Assembly (NCBI GenBank): GCA_036897625.1
Contig: JAYMTA010000901.1
Span: 1-23,230, forward strand
DNA: 23,230 bases
Direction of reading: 5' to 3'
Origin: Pelargonium cotyledonis
Lineage: Eukaryota; Streptophyta; Magnoliopsida; Geraniales; Geraniaceae
Under the pieces are notes generated by a model. That model made no database searches, had not been told where the DNA came from, and saw nothing but the letters and a program-made list of their open reading frames with translations. The position numbers and the translations under genes are program-made. Shown piece after piece: positions 9,528 through 19,865 of this stretch. The stretch's first letter is position 1. Each line of letters begins with the position of its first letter.

Positions 9528-12157
9528 ATGTGTGAGCCCAATATAGATGCAGATGATGTTGATGAGGAGTGTCTAATAAAGCAAGTGGAGCTTACAGTGC
9601 CCAAAACAGATGATCCCACCATTCCTGTCCTTACATTCAGGACATGGGTTCTGGGCATTGGCCTCTGTATCTTGCTCTCATTTGTAAACCAGTTCTTCTG
9701 GTACAGGACTGAGCCTATGATGATCTCTTCCATATCTGCCCAGATTGCTGTTGTCCCCATTGGCCACTTTATGGCCAACATATTGCCCACTGCCCCTTTC
9801 TTCAAGGGCTCCAGCTGGTGGGAGTTCTCTATGAACTCCGGGCCTTTCAACATCAAGGAGCATGTTTTGATCACCATTTTTGCCAACTGTGGTGCTGGCA
9901 CTGTTTATGCCACTCACATCTTGACTGCTGTGAAGATCTTGTACAAGAGGAAGCTCACTTTTCTTCCTGCTTTGATTCTTATGATCACCACTCAGGTTCC
10001 ATTTTTGTTGTTGTCTAGTATTGAAAATATTTGAAACAATTGTTTATAGTTCACAAGGTTTGTGTCAATTTCCAATCTTTTCTATGTTTAATTTGTTCTT
10101 GCTTGAATTGTAGATGTTAGGCTTTGGATGGGCTGGGATCTTTAGAAAATACCTGGTTGAACCTGCAGAAATGTGGTGGCCTGGTAATCTGGTGCAGGTC
10201 TCATTGTTCCAGTAAGTGTCCTAGTCATCAGAATGCTTAACAATCAAGTAACTAACAAGAGTGAATAATGTGAGTTTTTGTCACTGATGTGAAAATCATT
10301 GTGCAGGGCTTTGCATGACAAGAGTAAAAGACTGAAAGGCGAATCTAGCCGTACACAATTCTTCATCCTAGTCATGATCTGCAGCTTCGCGTACTACATT
10401 GTTCCCGGGTATCTGTTCAGCATGATAACATCTCTGGCTTGGATCTGTTGGATTGCTCCTAAATCGGTTCTCGCCCATCAACTAGGCTCTGGCTTGCAAG
10501 GCCTTGGGCTTGCTACCATTGGGATTGACTGGGCTACCATTTCATCATACCTTGGCTCTCCATTGGCTAGTCCTTGGTTTGCAACTGCTAATATTGCTGT
10601 TGGATTTGTCCTTGTAATGTATGTCATGACTCCCATCACATACTGGTTTGATGTCTACAAAGCCAAGACCTTTCCCATGTATTCTAATGGCATTTTCATG
10701 TCAAATGGCTCTGAATACAAGATTTTGAGCATCATAGATTCCCATTTTCACCTCGATGAGGAAGCTTATTCGCGGTATGGATCTATCCATCTAAGCACCT
10801 TCTTTGCTATGACTTATGGTCTTGGATTTGCCACACTTACTGCTACACTTGTCCATGTTATCCTCTTCAATGGAAGGTAACAACAATCATCACATTGTCC
10901 ATGTTTAATTTCCTCTTCTGTATTCATATATTTTGTTCTCATTTTGGCTTGCTATGTGCAGTGACATGTGGAAGCAAACCAAAAGAGCCTTTGGTGGGAA
11001 AGGTAAACTAGACATACACTCCCAACTTATGAAGAAGTACAAATCAGTGCCTACATGGTGGTTTCTTGTCATTCTTGTCATCAACATTGGTGCTTCACTC
11101 TTTGCGTGCGAGTACTATATTGATTCACTTCAACTGCCCTGGTGGGGCGTGTTACTAGCGTGCACCATAGCTGTCTTTTTCACTCTCCCAATCGGTATCA
11201 TCGCTGCAACTACAAATCAGGTAAGGTACATTTCATTTCTAAATTCAAGTGTCCTAAATTTCACTATGTGACATGTGAATGCTTGTGTTTTCAGCTACCA
11301 GGGTTGAATGTTATTACAGAATACATCATTGGATATATGTATCCAGAGCGGCCTGTTGCTAATATGTGCTTTAAAGTGTACGGATATATCAGTATGTATC
11401 AAGGCTTGTCCTTTCTTGGCGATTTTAAGCTAGGACACTATATGAAGATTCCACCTAGAGCTATGTTCATGTCACAGGTTGGTTCTGTTGATTCTGTCTT
11501 AGGTTTCTATATGGAAACTAAAGTGCATAACATTTGCAGGTTGTTGGAACTCTAGTTTCAGCATTTGTATACACTATAGCTGCTTGGTGGATGATGGAAG
11601 CCATCCCTCATATCTGTGATACAGATCTTCTTCCACATGACAGCCCATGGAAGTGTCCAATGGACCGCGTTTTCTTTGATGCTTCTGTTATTTGGGGACT
11701 CGTTGGACCTCGAAGAATGTTTGGAAACCTCGGGGAATATGGGGATGTCAATTGGTTTTTCATTGGGGGTGCAGTTGCCCCTCTGGTCGTCTGGATTGCA
11801 CATAAGGCGTTCCCGAAACACAAATGGATTGGCCTCATCAACATGCCCGTGCTGTTAGGTGCCACAGCAATGATGCCCCCTGCTAGCGCCGTGAACTTCA
11901 CCAGTTGGATCATTCTCGGGTTCCTTTCGGGGTATGTTGTTTTCAGGTACCGCCCAGAGTGGTGGTCGCACTACAATTATGTCCTTTCGGGTGGCCTCGA
12001 TGCAGGCACCTCGTTTGTGACCATTTTGCTGTTCCTCACACTCCAATCCAACAATCTTGGTATTGACTGGTGGGGAAACAATATAGAAGGTTGTCCATTA
12101 GCTGCATGTCCAACTGCTAAAGGTGTAGTTTCTGATGGATGCCCTGTGGTAGGCTAG
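9528..12157 (+). CDS. OPT: oligopeptide transporter (OPT family, PT clade)
   Basis: Exons are 9528-9995, 10114-10211, 10307-10876, 10962-11220, 11295-11477 and 11540-12157. All introns are GT-AG, and the frame joins to 731 residues, normal for plant OPTs. These are plasma-membrane, proton-coupled carriers of small peptides, glutathione and some metal chelates (family knowledge); the substrate cannot be read here. The N-terminal signature is clear: [12 protein letters not shown] (20-30), TFRTWVLG (36-43), [10 protein letters not shown] (54-63) and [11 protein letters not shown] (105-115). The second family motif, KIPPRAMF, lies at 516-523. Hydrophobic segments run throughout, for example 41-57, 69-86 and 111-132. 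The C-terminus is [20 protein letters not shown]. The first ATG of the frame is 9528; the frame opens further upstream but with no ATG. Oddities: the usual NPG is NSG (residue 104), and the residue split by intron 2 is Gln where Arg is usual (SLFQALH). The gene looks intact. Confidence 0.96.
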
Positions 12158-12461
12158 CAATTTCACATGGGATGTTTCTAGGATTTTTTTCCATAGTATC
12201 TGTTCATGGATCCATAGGATGTTTCTGTCTCTCACTGTCTGAAAATAAAATAAAAGACTGTCTACTCCAACAAAATGGAACATCATATGTTTGATTTACA
12301 CTTCATATGAATTGAATTCAACAACAAATCAATAGTGTTTTCTTATATACATATAAATCATATGTTCTACAACAATTAAGTATAATTGGAGCATGATGTG
12401 CTTCATATACTTTCTCAAGCAACTCATGATCCTCAATCCTACCAGACATGAAACAACAACA
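12158..12461. other. convergent 3' regions between the OPT and U-box genes
   Basis: Only 304 bp separate the two stop codons, so both 3' UTRs must lie here and may overlap. No open frame of interest was seen. Confidence 0.8.
12244..12254 (+). terminator. candidate polyadenylation signal of the OPT gene
   Basis: Two overlapping AATAAA hexamers (12244-12249 and 12249-12254) lie about 87-97 bases after the OPT stop, a suitable place for a near-upstream polyadenylation element. Plant signals are loose, so this is only a candidate. Confidence 0.4.
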
Positions 12462-15400
12462 TTAAAAATAAGAAGACTGTTCTCCAAGTACATTCAGTTG
12501 ACAAAGTACTTTAGCAGCCAGAGATTTCATGACATTGCTTCCCCTCTGAGTAATGTCAACCAATGCCATCTGGGCGGAAGATCCATATTTCTGCTTTATT
12601 TCAACCACTCGGAAGATTCTCTCTACGGTCTTCAGAGTTTTCACCTGCAACTTGGCACAAGGCGAGCTCAACAGTTTTATAATGGGAGCAATGGCATTTG
12701 CTTCAGTGAGCACTTTAACACCGCTTTGCAGACGTTCATCGTCAATCAATGTCAAGAGTGCATCTAATGAGGCGTCACAGACTCCAATATCTTGTTCTCC
12801 AAGCAGCCTTACGAGGGGATCCACAGCATTAGCCTCCAAAATGCAAAATGAAGACTCCACTGAGCAAACGCCTGCGTGAACAGGACAGCAAATTTCAGAT
12901 ACAGTCATGCAGCACCAGAAAACCCCGCGCTGCTCCACTTGCTTGCTTAAGCCAATCGAGCTTTCTGAAAACTGCTTAAGTGAAATGGCTGCATTCTTTT
13001 TCGTCAAAGTAGTTCCAAAGTACAGCAACTGTACTAGCACGGGAATAAGACCAGCTTCTGCTACTCTCTTCTGCCATTCCTGACTTGTTGAAACAGTGAA
13101 ACGGCAAACAGCTCCAACAGCATTCTCTATCACATGCTCTTTGTTTGATGCATCTCTATTACCATCAGTCAGACAAGAATGAATGATCCTAAGCACCCCG
13201 GCATCTAAAAGCCACTGTGCTATCTGCTGGTCCTTTGGAAGGTTAGAGATTATAGCCAATGCGGCAGAAATCTCTTCCACATCATTGGATGTTCCAGTGA
13301 TTCTGAGTAAGGTCTCAATATATCTCTGACCCACATGCTCCAAGAAGGTGCTGTCATCACCATCTACTGTCAAGCAGTGGAAGAGCTTTATGGCATTTGC
13401 CCGAATAGTATGATTATCAAGCTCACATAATTGAACCAGTACTTGGACAGCAGATAACTGAAATACAACGACATAACAAATACAAAAGGAGTTACCAGTT
13501 AGACATTACTTGTTCCATGAATAGTAGATTGAGATTCCAAATTTCAACCATATAGCCTAACGGGAATAAAGTTCAAAATTAAGTTTTATAATGGATGCTC
13601 TTCCAATGACCCTCAGACCTTGTGTTAAAACTGAAAATGGTCTCTTATGTTTAATTTATTTATTATTTATTATTTATTTTGTTTTTTTATTTTTGTTTTA
13701 CTATCGTTTGGGTTCTTGTAAGAATCTAGGTATTACAAAGGAATATACTGAAAGATGGCTCCTAAGCATATTCAAAAAAATAACCAGGATAATTGCATTC
13801 TTAGAGGTGTGCCAACTCTTAGGTTCCATGCTGATCTCAGAAACATTGAGGAAAATAATAGAAAATCAAAAGAAAACTGATTTTGGAACCAGCTTCTATT
13901 TTTCAGAAATGATAGTTTTTAGTTTTTGAGGCTACCTTAAGAATTTATACACTGAGGAAATGGAAAGAATACTGAAAGAACATATTTTTAAATTTAAAAT
14001 CATAATCTACTTGCATCTTTTAAGGATTTCAAACGATTGAAGAAGTGCCCAAAATGCTAGAGACAGTCACTCTAAGATTGCATTTATATTAACCATGTGA
14101 TACTCAGATTACTAATATACCGACACATTCAGTAAATATGCATACCTGTCTTAACTTAAATCTGATATCTAAACCACAAGGAGATAGGCACATTGCCTGA
14201 AAGGCTCGCAGAATGCTTTGCTGAATGTCAGGTCCTGTCAAGGAAATGAGACAAAAGAATCTAAATATGTCATCATCAGATTGCATTATCACAACAGTCT
14301 CATCAGCTCCTTGGTCTTGGGCAGTGGTGGATATTGCAAGGTGCATAATTATGGCTGCAACCTGTTGACGCAACGATGGCCAAGACAAGCTGTGACGGTA
14401 CAGAAGTTCAAATAGTGGTCCCAGTGCACCTTCTCTAATCATCTGCAGGCCATTTTCAGGCAAGTTCGAGAGGTTGTGAAGAGCTTTGATTGCCACTTTT
14501 TTAATCTCCAAATCATCCTGTGAGAGTAACTGAAGAAGTGGCTCCAGTGCACCATCTCTGAATAGAGACAATTTATGGTGATCGGTCAGCTCAAGTTTTG
14601 ACAGAGTTTCAGCCATAACAATTTTTGCATTTTCCGATCCTGCATCAAAGGTGCATAAACCATAGATCATCGAAAACCACTACGTATATATTTTTTTTTA
14701 TCAGAAAACTCCAAAGGGTACTACCATTTCAGTATTTTAACTTGATGTGAGATAATATTATAGGTTCAAATTTTAAAGAAGTCTGAGGTAATTAATCTAG
14801 TGAATTTGTTTTCTTAGAGGCAAATTGTTTTGTGGAAAATACTTCATTTTTATAATGGAAGAAACACTTAAATGTTAACAATAAACATTCAACCAAATTT
14901 CAAGGTTCCTGGCAGACAATTGCATCAACTCCCCCAGTGTTGAATATTGATGAGTTTATCAATCTTAAGAGACTTTGAAGAAATTAATGACCCAACTGAA
15001 TAAATTTGTTTTCCATGTTAAAAGGGTACAAGGATGAAGAAAAGTACCTGAAGAAAGAAGCTGCAACAAAGGTCTAAAGTAATTTGCCTTTGCCATCTGT
15101 ATAACGTTCTGCTCAAGAAAAGAAAGATTATCCAAAAGCTCCTGTGCATATTTGGCAGCTTGAGCATCATCGCTGCATAACATGGTCACTAGGAGAAATA
15201 TGCAGCCTTGAATGGTTCCAATGAACTTTCGAACATCACTACATCTAGATAGTTCCACTAGCAACTGTACTGCTAACCTACTTTCCCCACTTTGACGCGC
15301 AAGTGAGCGAACAATTGATTCAAGTGCTTTATCAACTTTTGCAATTTTTTCCTGTTCCGAAAAAAAATGCATGAGATAATATATCAAATTGAGGGAATCC

Positions 15401-16829
15401 ACCTTCCTTACAACTCGATAGACATCTCCCTTGCATGATCTAAAGAAAAAAAAAGATCCAACACTTTGCATTCCTGAAAACTATTGAAAAAGGAGCACCT
15501 CTCAAAGGCTTTAAGCTCAGTGACAAAGACTAGAGTTGCTTATTTAGGATCACCCACTAGAAAAATAAAGGGGGTGCACTTAGAATTAAAAGGTACCTTA
15601 TTTGTGTCACTATACTTTCCAAGGGTGCAAAGGATAGCCAGAGCATGCTTTCGTATTTCACAATCTTTCGCACCGAGAAGCCTAATCAGTATTGGCGTGT
15701 AGTCCTCCATTGTAATCCATTCACAATGCAACTCTCTTTCCAAGCATAGGTCACGAAGCTTGCCTAGAGACTGAAGCACTTCTTGCTCTTCATGCGATTG
15801 GAGTCTGGCTTTGATGGAAGCAACGGTGATCATGGTGTTTCTATCTTTCCATTCTTCAATAGATTTTCTAAGAGTTCTGTTGGGCCTTAAAACTAAATTA
15901 TTCAGGGGAACCATGGTCACAGGACAGTGGTTGTTCCCCTGTGATAGCCATTTTTCTATTGCTTCTCTTTCAAAAGTTATCCCTGAAGAAATTTCAACAG
16001 GGTCCTCCATAACTTCCTGAGTTATGGCACAATAAAAAGAGCGGAGAGGTTCCAATGGTTGCGTACCTAAACAACTCCGCTTTTCAAAGTACTTCATCTC
16101 TTTCTCCACTTGAGATGTGATGGCATCAGCCTTTTCAAGCAATGCGATGATCTGCTCCATATGTATAGCTTCTGCCATGTCTTTTCCCAGCATGACTTCT
16201 TTTGTCTCTTTCTTGAATTCCTCAAATTCCCTTTTCAGTTCCGATTGTTCAGTTGAGATCCCAATGGCCTCAGCAACACGAGTCAGCAAATCATTTGCAT
16301 AATATCTATCAGTATTTCTCTCTTGTATCCCTATCTCAATCTTTTCCAGTATTTCTTCCTCAGTCTTAGCTGCTTGATACTCAGCCTCTAGCATACCTTT
16401 GCATAGCTTTTTAATCTGATTATTTAAACGGAATGGGATGTCCGCATATGCCGAAGGTACATGGTTAAGTGCCTGGCTAATCCCTTTCGTGCTGGCCTGC
16501 AAACATTTAATGATTTTCTGGCAATTTACTAAGACATAGACTTTGCTTTTAGCAACACAATCAAGAGCCAGCTGCTTAGAAACTTCAATCTCTTGGTTGA
16601 GCATCTCCACAGCATCCTTTAAGCTCTCGGAATACTCTATCGTTAACTTCAACAGCTCTTTTAGGATGACTGCAATCTTCTCCAAGAAAGTTGAGAATTT
16701 GTTGAAATTATCCTTCTGAGCATGTACTTCCTTGACTGCATGTTGGGTCTCAAAGATATCCAGAACAGTCTGAGACAGTAACTCAGGTAAGGACACAGTC
16801 GAAGCACTAAGGATCATATCTTCCCTCAT
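12462..16829 (-). CDS. U-box ARM-repeat E3 ubiquitin ligase, PUB43/44-like
   Basis: Four exons on the minus strand: 16829-15597, 15351-15048, 14639-14146 and 13457-12462. Introns are GT-AG and the joined frame is 1008 residues. Residues 1-255 are helical and charged, with coiled-coil-like Glu/Lys stretches near 150-250. The U-box spans about 262-332 (DPVEISSG, TFEREAIEKWL, CPVTMVPL). ARM/HEAT-type repeats fill about 375-1000, for example GALEPLLQLLSQDDLEIKKV. A Cys-rich insertion near 858-882 (CCPVHAGVCSVESSFC) also occurs in the PUB43/44 (SAUL1) group. The protein should transfer ubiquitin from an E2 to substrates held by the ARM array; the SAUL1 group acts in senescence and immunity (family knowledge). 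Its length fits long family members with an extended N-terminus. An in-frame TGA at 16848-16850 fixes the start at 16829 or the Met four codons later. Oddity: the conserved CPI of the U-box reads CAI (A268). Confidence 0.94.
13458..14145 (-). other. intron 3 of the U-box gene, with AT-rich simple repeat
   Basis: A 688-bp intron. Positions 13651-13699 are a TTTA/TTA-rich low-complexity tract on the plus strand. No separate gene is seen here. Confidence 0.75.
14640..15047 (-). other. intron 2 of the U-box gene
   Basis: A 408-bp GT-AG intron in phase 1 that splits a Gly codon in the sequence LLSS-G-SENAK. No other features are seen. Confidence 0.8.
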
Positions 16830-17730
16830 CTCATTACTTAAGACGATTCATAAATGAAGATCCTTAACCCTGGTTAACCCATTTTTAGAACTGTCTGGAC
16901 AGAAACCCAATTGCCCGAATTCACACATACCAGGAAATACAAAAAGAAATTCTCAAACACTATCTCTTGAGGAGCCCATAATGGGGTAAACTGTTCTTCA
17001 ATTGCCTACACCAAATTTATAAAAGAATCAAAACAAAATGATTCAATTTTCTTATGACATGTAACTATGTAAGTATGCTATTTGTTGGTGGAAAATGTAA
17101 CTGAGCAGAATAAACAGTATAATATGTATAGCATGCACTTTATAGACTTGCATTGGGCAAACTGGTACATTAACATCATCCAAGGGAAAAGTAAGAGTTT
17201 TCTTGGATACCAAACACATAATTATTTGCATCACTTTGATTGTCTGACATTTTTCGTCATGATCCAAAGATAGGCTTTTTGTATTTGTTTATCTAATATG
17301 CCACAATCAACTAGAAAATTCCATAAAACATCAGTAAAAAACAGTGCAAATCATGATATCCATAAATTCACTGCTGGAAATTACAAAGTTAAGCATTCCA
17401 ATTTGGAATTGCAAAGCACGTAATTGATATATTCTGATTTTTAAAAAAAATACAAAAAACACAAAATCAACCTAGAAGAACATAAAAATTGAGAACTTTC
17501 TGGATATTATCGCTCTTCCCAGCAATCAACCAACCAAGTGTAACTGTTTATCGAACCTAGAAAGCAGAAGGCTGACCTGGCATATTATTCAGCAGCTGAG
17601 CCCGTTTGGTCAATTTTCCGGCAAAATGGCCTCAATTTCCCGGGAAAATCAGACCGGTTACGAAACACAACCTCTGGTTTCGTCGTCTTGAGCTTCCTTC
17701 CAAGTTCCCACATCAATCCTCTCTGTCTGA
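16830..17730 (-). promoter_or_regulatory. 5' leader and likely 5'-UTR intron of the U-box gene
   Basis: No other gene is visible here. On the minus strand a plausible noncoding exon ends at 17577 with a donor (CCAG|GTCAGC). A plausible acceptor lies at 17007-17006 (AAATTTGGTGTAG|GCAATTG). This would give a 571-bp leader intron and a second leader exon from 17005 to the ATG. The segment 17580-17730 is less AT-rich than its surroundings, as expected for a first exon and core promoter. This is inference from splice-site look and composition only. Confidence 0.35.
16834..16851 (-). CDS. short upstream ORF in the U-box gene leader
   Basis: ATG at 16851-16849 opens a five-codon frame (MNRLK) ending at TAA 16836-16834, only four bases before the main ATG at 16829. 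It lies in a different frame from the main protein. If transcribed, ribosomes would have to leak past it or reinitiate almost at once, so it could dampen translation. The sequence shows only the potential, not use. Confidence 0.35.
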   Translation of the reverse strand: MNRLK

Positions 17731-18338
17731 GTAGCTGAAGAACTAATTAATTTTTAAATGCATCAGTAAATTTTTTGGAAAAATCAATGTCATTGTTGTT
17801 GAAACTTCAATTTTGTTGTCTCTTTGTTTGTTTTCCAGTTCTGTTGAATTGACTTATTTTCACTGGGTCGAATTTCAAAGGTTCTGGTTTCGCGTGTGCA
17901 CCGGCTCAGTACGATGGGTGATGGTTACGAGCAACAAGGTGATTCCACGTCAGCTTTAGGTGGCCTGTGGCAGAGCATGGGCTCTGGTAATTGGCCCAAA
18001 TGGCATCATCAGTAGGGCACTGCCGTAGCAAATCTGAACTGGCAGTGAAGGGTGCGTTATAGCGAGCGTGTCGATTACTCGGGGCTAATGGCGTCTCAAA
18101 ACACAGCGCTAGAATTTATAATTGGCTAAAGGGAATTTACATAACTACCTCTATACTAATCACTTTCCGCATTAGACATCTCTTCGCTAAATGTTCAACT
18201 TTAAATTACCCTCATTCCATCAATTAAATTTGACGGAAAATGAATTGAATTGGATCATGTCTTGTGCACATTTAGAATTAATTTGAGAACTTATTTGTAC
18301 TCTTCTTCATTACTAGTTCAAGAACAAGTTAATAAAAT
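17731..18338. other. intergenic DNA with one small open frame
   Basis: Noncoding in appearance, apart from a 33-codon frame at 17914-18015 (+). Part of it probably holds promoter sequence of the minus-strand U-box gene. No terminal repeats or RNA genes were seen. Confidence 0.5.
17914..18015 (+). CDS. hypothetical 33-residue ORF
   Basis: ATG at 17914 to TAG at 18013-18015. The product starts MGDGYEQQGDSTSALGG and ends WPKWHHQ. It is Gly/Gln/Trp-rich and has no family I recognise. The region is preceded by a T-rich stretch ending TTTTCCAG at about 17839, which could be a splice acceptor. It may therefore be an exon or relic of a plus-strand transcript cut off by the nearby LINE. It may also be chance; evidence is thin. 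Confidence 0.2.
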   Translation: MGDGYEQQGDSTSALGGLWQSMGSGNWPKWHHQ

Positions 18339-18439
18339 TTGTCGGAAACTTCAAAGTTTTGCTGAAATGTTCATAATGCTCGTCGAAAAATTCATAATTT
18401 TGTTAGAAAACTCATCATTTTGTTGGAAAGTTCATCACA
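18339..18439. repeat. five-copy degenerate 20-21 bp tandem repeat
   Basis: Successive units start at 18339, 18359, 18379, 18400 and 18420. Consensus is roughly TTGTYGGAAANTTCATCATT. The last two units are the most alike (TTGTTAGAAAACTCATCATT and TTGTTGGAAAGTTCATCACA). The array ends about six bases from the A-rich tail of the LINE. Confidence 0.75.
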
Positions 18440-18445
18440 TATATA

Positions 18446-18453
18446 TTTTTTTT
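18446..18453 (-). other. A-rich 3' tail of the LINE
   Basis: Eight T on the plus strand follow the element's 3' sequence TTGATC when read on the minus strand (TTGATC-A8). This marks the retrotransposition 3' junction. The flanking DNA to the left starts TATATATGTGATGAAC on the minus strand and would be the expected start of a target-site duplication. Confidence 0.7.
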
Positions 18454-18558
18454 GATCAACAAACTGTACTCTTTATTAGTTTCCAAAGGAGAAACACAGT
18501 AGATACACCCAAAAAAACAAAAGGAATAAAACACCAAGCTAATGGAAACGTAAGATGT

Positions 18559-19181
18559 TTACATAACACTAGCTAGTGAGGCAATTGGATCTGCTATCCA
18601 TGAATTCAGAGACCAGATCTGGTTTGTCTGAAGAGCCAGTTTGGCAGATGCTATGTTGAAAGTCATGGTTGCGATTTTTGCGAAAGTGCATGATGCGTCT
18701 TCATCTACGTCATCAAAATGGAGCCTGTTGCGGGCGAGCCACAGATGCCACATAGTCACGTGGCCTATCACGTCCCAAAGTTTTTCAAAGGTACCCGAGT
18801 AGATGTGCCTCCACTGGACCAAAAAGTCTGCGATGGAGGGAGGGAAGACGACTGAGACGTGCCACCATTGGAGCACTTTGGCCCAGACTGTGCGAGATTT
18901 TGAGCAGCCTAGGAGGACATGGACTCCATCTTCGAATTCTGAGGTGCAATGTTTGCAAATGCAGTCCGCAATGGATATTCTGAGCCCGCGGTCTTCTAAG
19001 AAACATGACGTAGGAAGCCTGTCAAGCGCGACAAGCCAAAGAAACGTTTTGATTTTTAGAGGCGAAAACGATTTCCATACTTGATTGCACCAGTTCCACC
19101 TTGAGGATTGAGATGACCCAGAGGATGGATCAATAAGAGCAATGCATTTTCGGATTGAGAACTGACCTTGTGGGCTGGGAC
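18559..19181 (-). pseudogene. LINE C-terminal zf-RVT domain
   Basis: Reads FLWLVALDRLPTS, then C-x2-C (CICKHC), then HVLLGCSKSRTVW. This is the Cys/His pattern of the zinc-binding domain found after the reverse transcriptase in plant LINEs. The zinc ligands are kept and the domain is free of stops to TAA at 18561-18559. It is separated from the upstream frame by an apparent 1-base deletion at about 19182: DRIIW should continue GPSPQG, but the frame runs VPAHK instead. Confidence 0.85.
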
Positions 19182-19865
19182 CCAAATGATACGATCTGGT
19201 ATAAGAGGAAAAGGTTTTGAGTTGCCCAGAACTGACATGAGAGAGTCATGGGACTGCCTTTCCCATTCCAGCAGCCGTCTTCGGTATGTTACGCGCCAAC
19301 CATTATTGAAAAAATCTGCAATCATTCCATGATTGTTTGTTGCCACTGAGAACAAGAGAGGGAAGGAGATACAGAGCGGGCCACTATCCAGCCAAGGATC
19401 AACCCAGAAACAAATGCAAGTACCCATTCCAAGACGCCATTTGAAGCCTGAAATTCCAAAGAGAGCCGAGAAAGATTCCAAGAGCTTGAGATCAAGAATT
19501 TGCCTCAAAGGTGGGGAGAGTTTTGGATGTGTTACAACGCTAAGATCCCATTCGTTGGTGTCCCCGCCATATTTAGAGCAAATGACCTTTTTCCATAGAG
19601 AATCCTTGGTGGAGGCAAAACGCCACCACCATTTTGCAAGGAAAGCTTTATTAATGGTGTCCAGAGACCGAATACTAAGTCCTCCAACTATTTTGGGCGA
19701 GCATACCCTGCTCCATCTTACCTTGCAGAAGGGGCGCTTATTCGAGCAACCACCCCACAGAAACCGACGTTCGATTCTCTCCATACTACAAATGATTGAA
19801 ACCAGAGCCCTGATAAGTGACATGAAGAAGAGAGGCAAGCTGGTCGATTGTGCTTGTTGTTCCAC
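19056..19865 (-). pseudogene. LINE region between RT and zf-RVT
   Basis: Reads LPLFFMSLIRA, ERRFLWGG, KVRWSRVCSPK, GGLSIRSLDTINKAFLAKWWW and FWVDPWL, the usual order of conserved blocks after the RT core in plant LINEs. It enters in a different frame from the RT. Just after LSAWNN about 10-12 expected residues (the block normally containing LIKSVL) are missing, so a small deletion caused the frameshift. The reading frame runs on to 19056 only because of the second frameshift near 19182. Confidence 0.85.

Noticed and set aside
9401..9901. 166-codon minus-strand open frame over OPT exon 1
   Set aside because: Antisense to the conserved OPT N-terminus; no independent support.
12553..12879. Plus-strand open frames over the last U-box exon
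   Set aside because: Antisense to well-supported ARM repeats on the minus strand.
13591..13929. 112-codon plus-strand open frame
   Set aside because: Lies within intron 3 of the U-box gene and is made of low-complexity T-rich sequence.
18250..18576. 108-codon plus-strand open frame
   Set aside because: Runs through the tandem repeat and the LINE tail; the apparent peptide is repeat translation.
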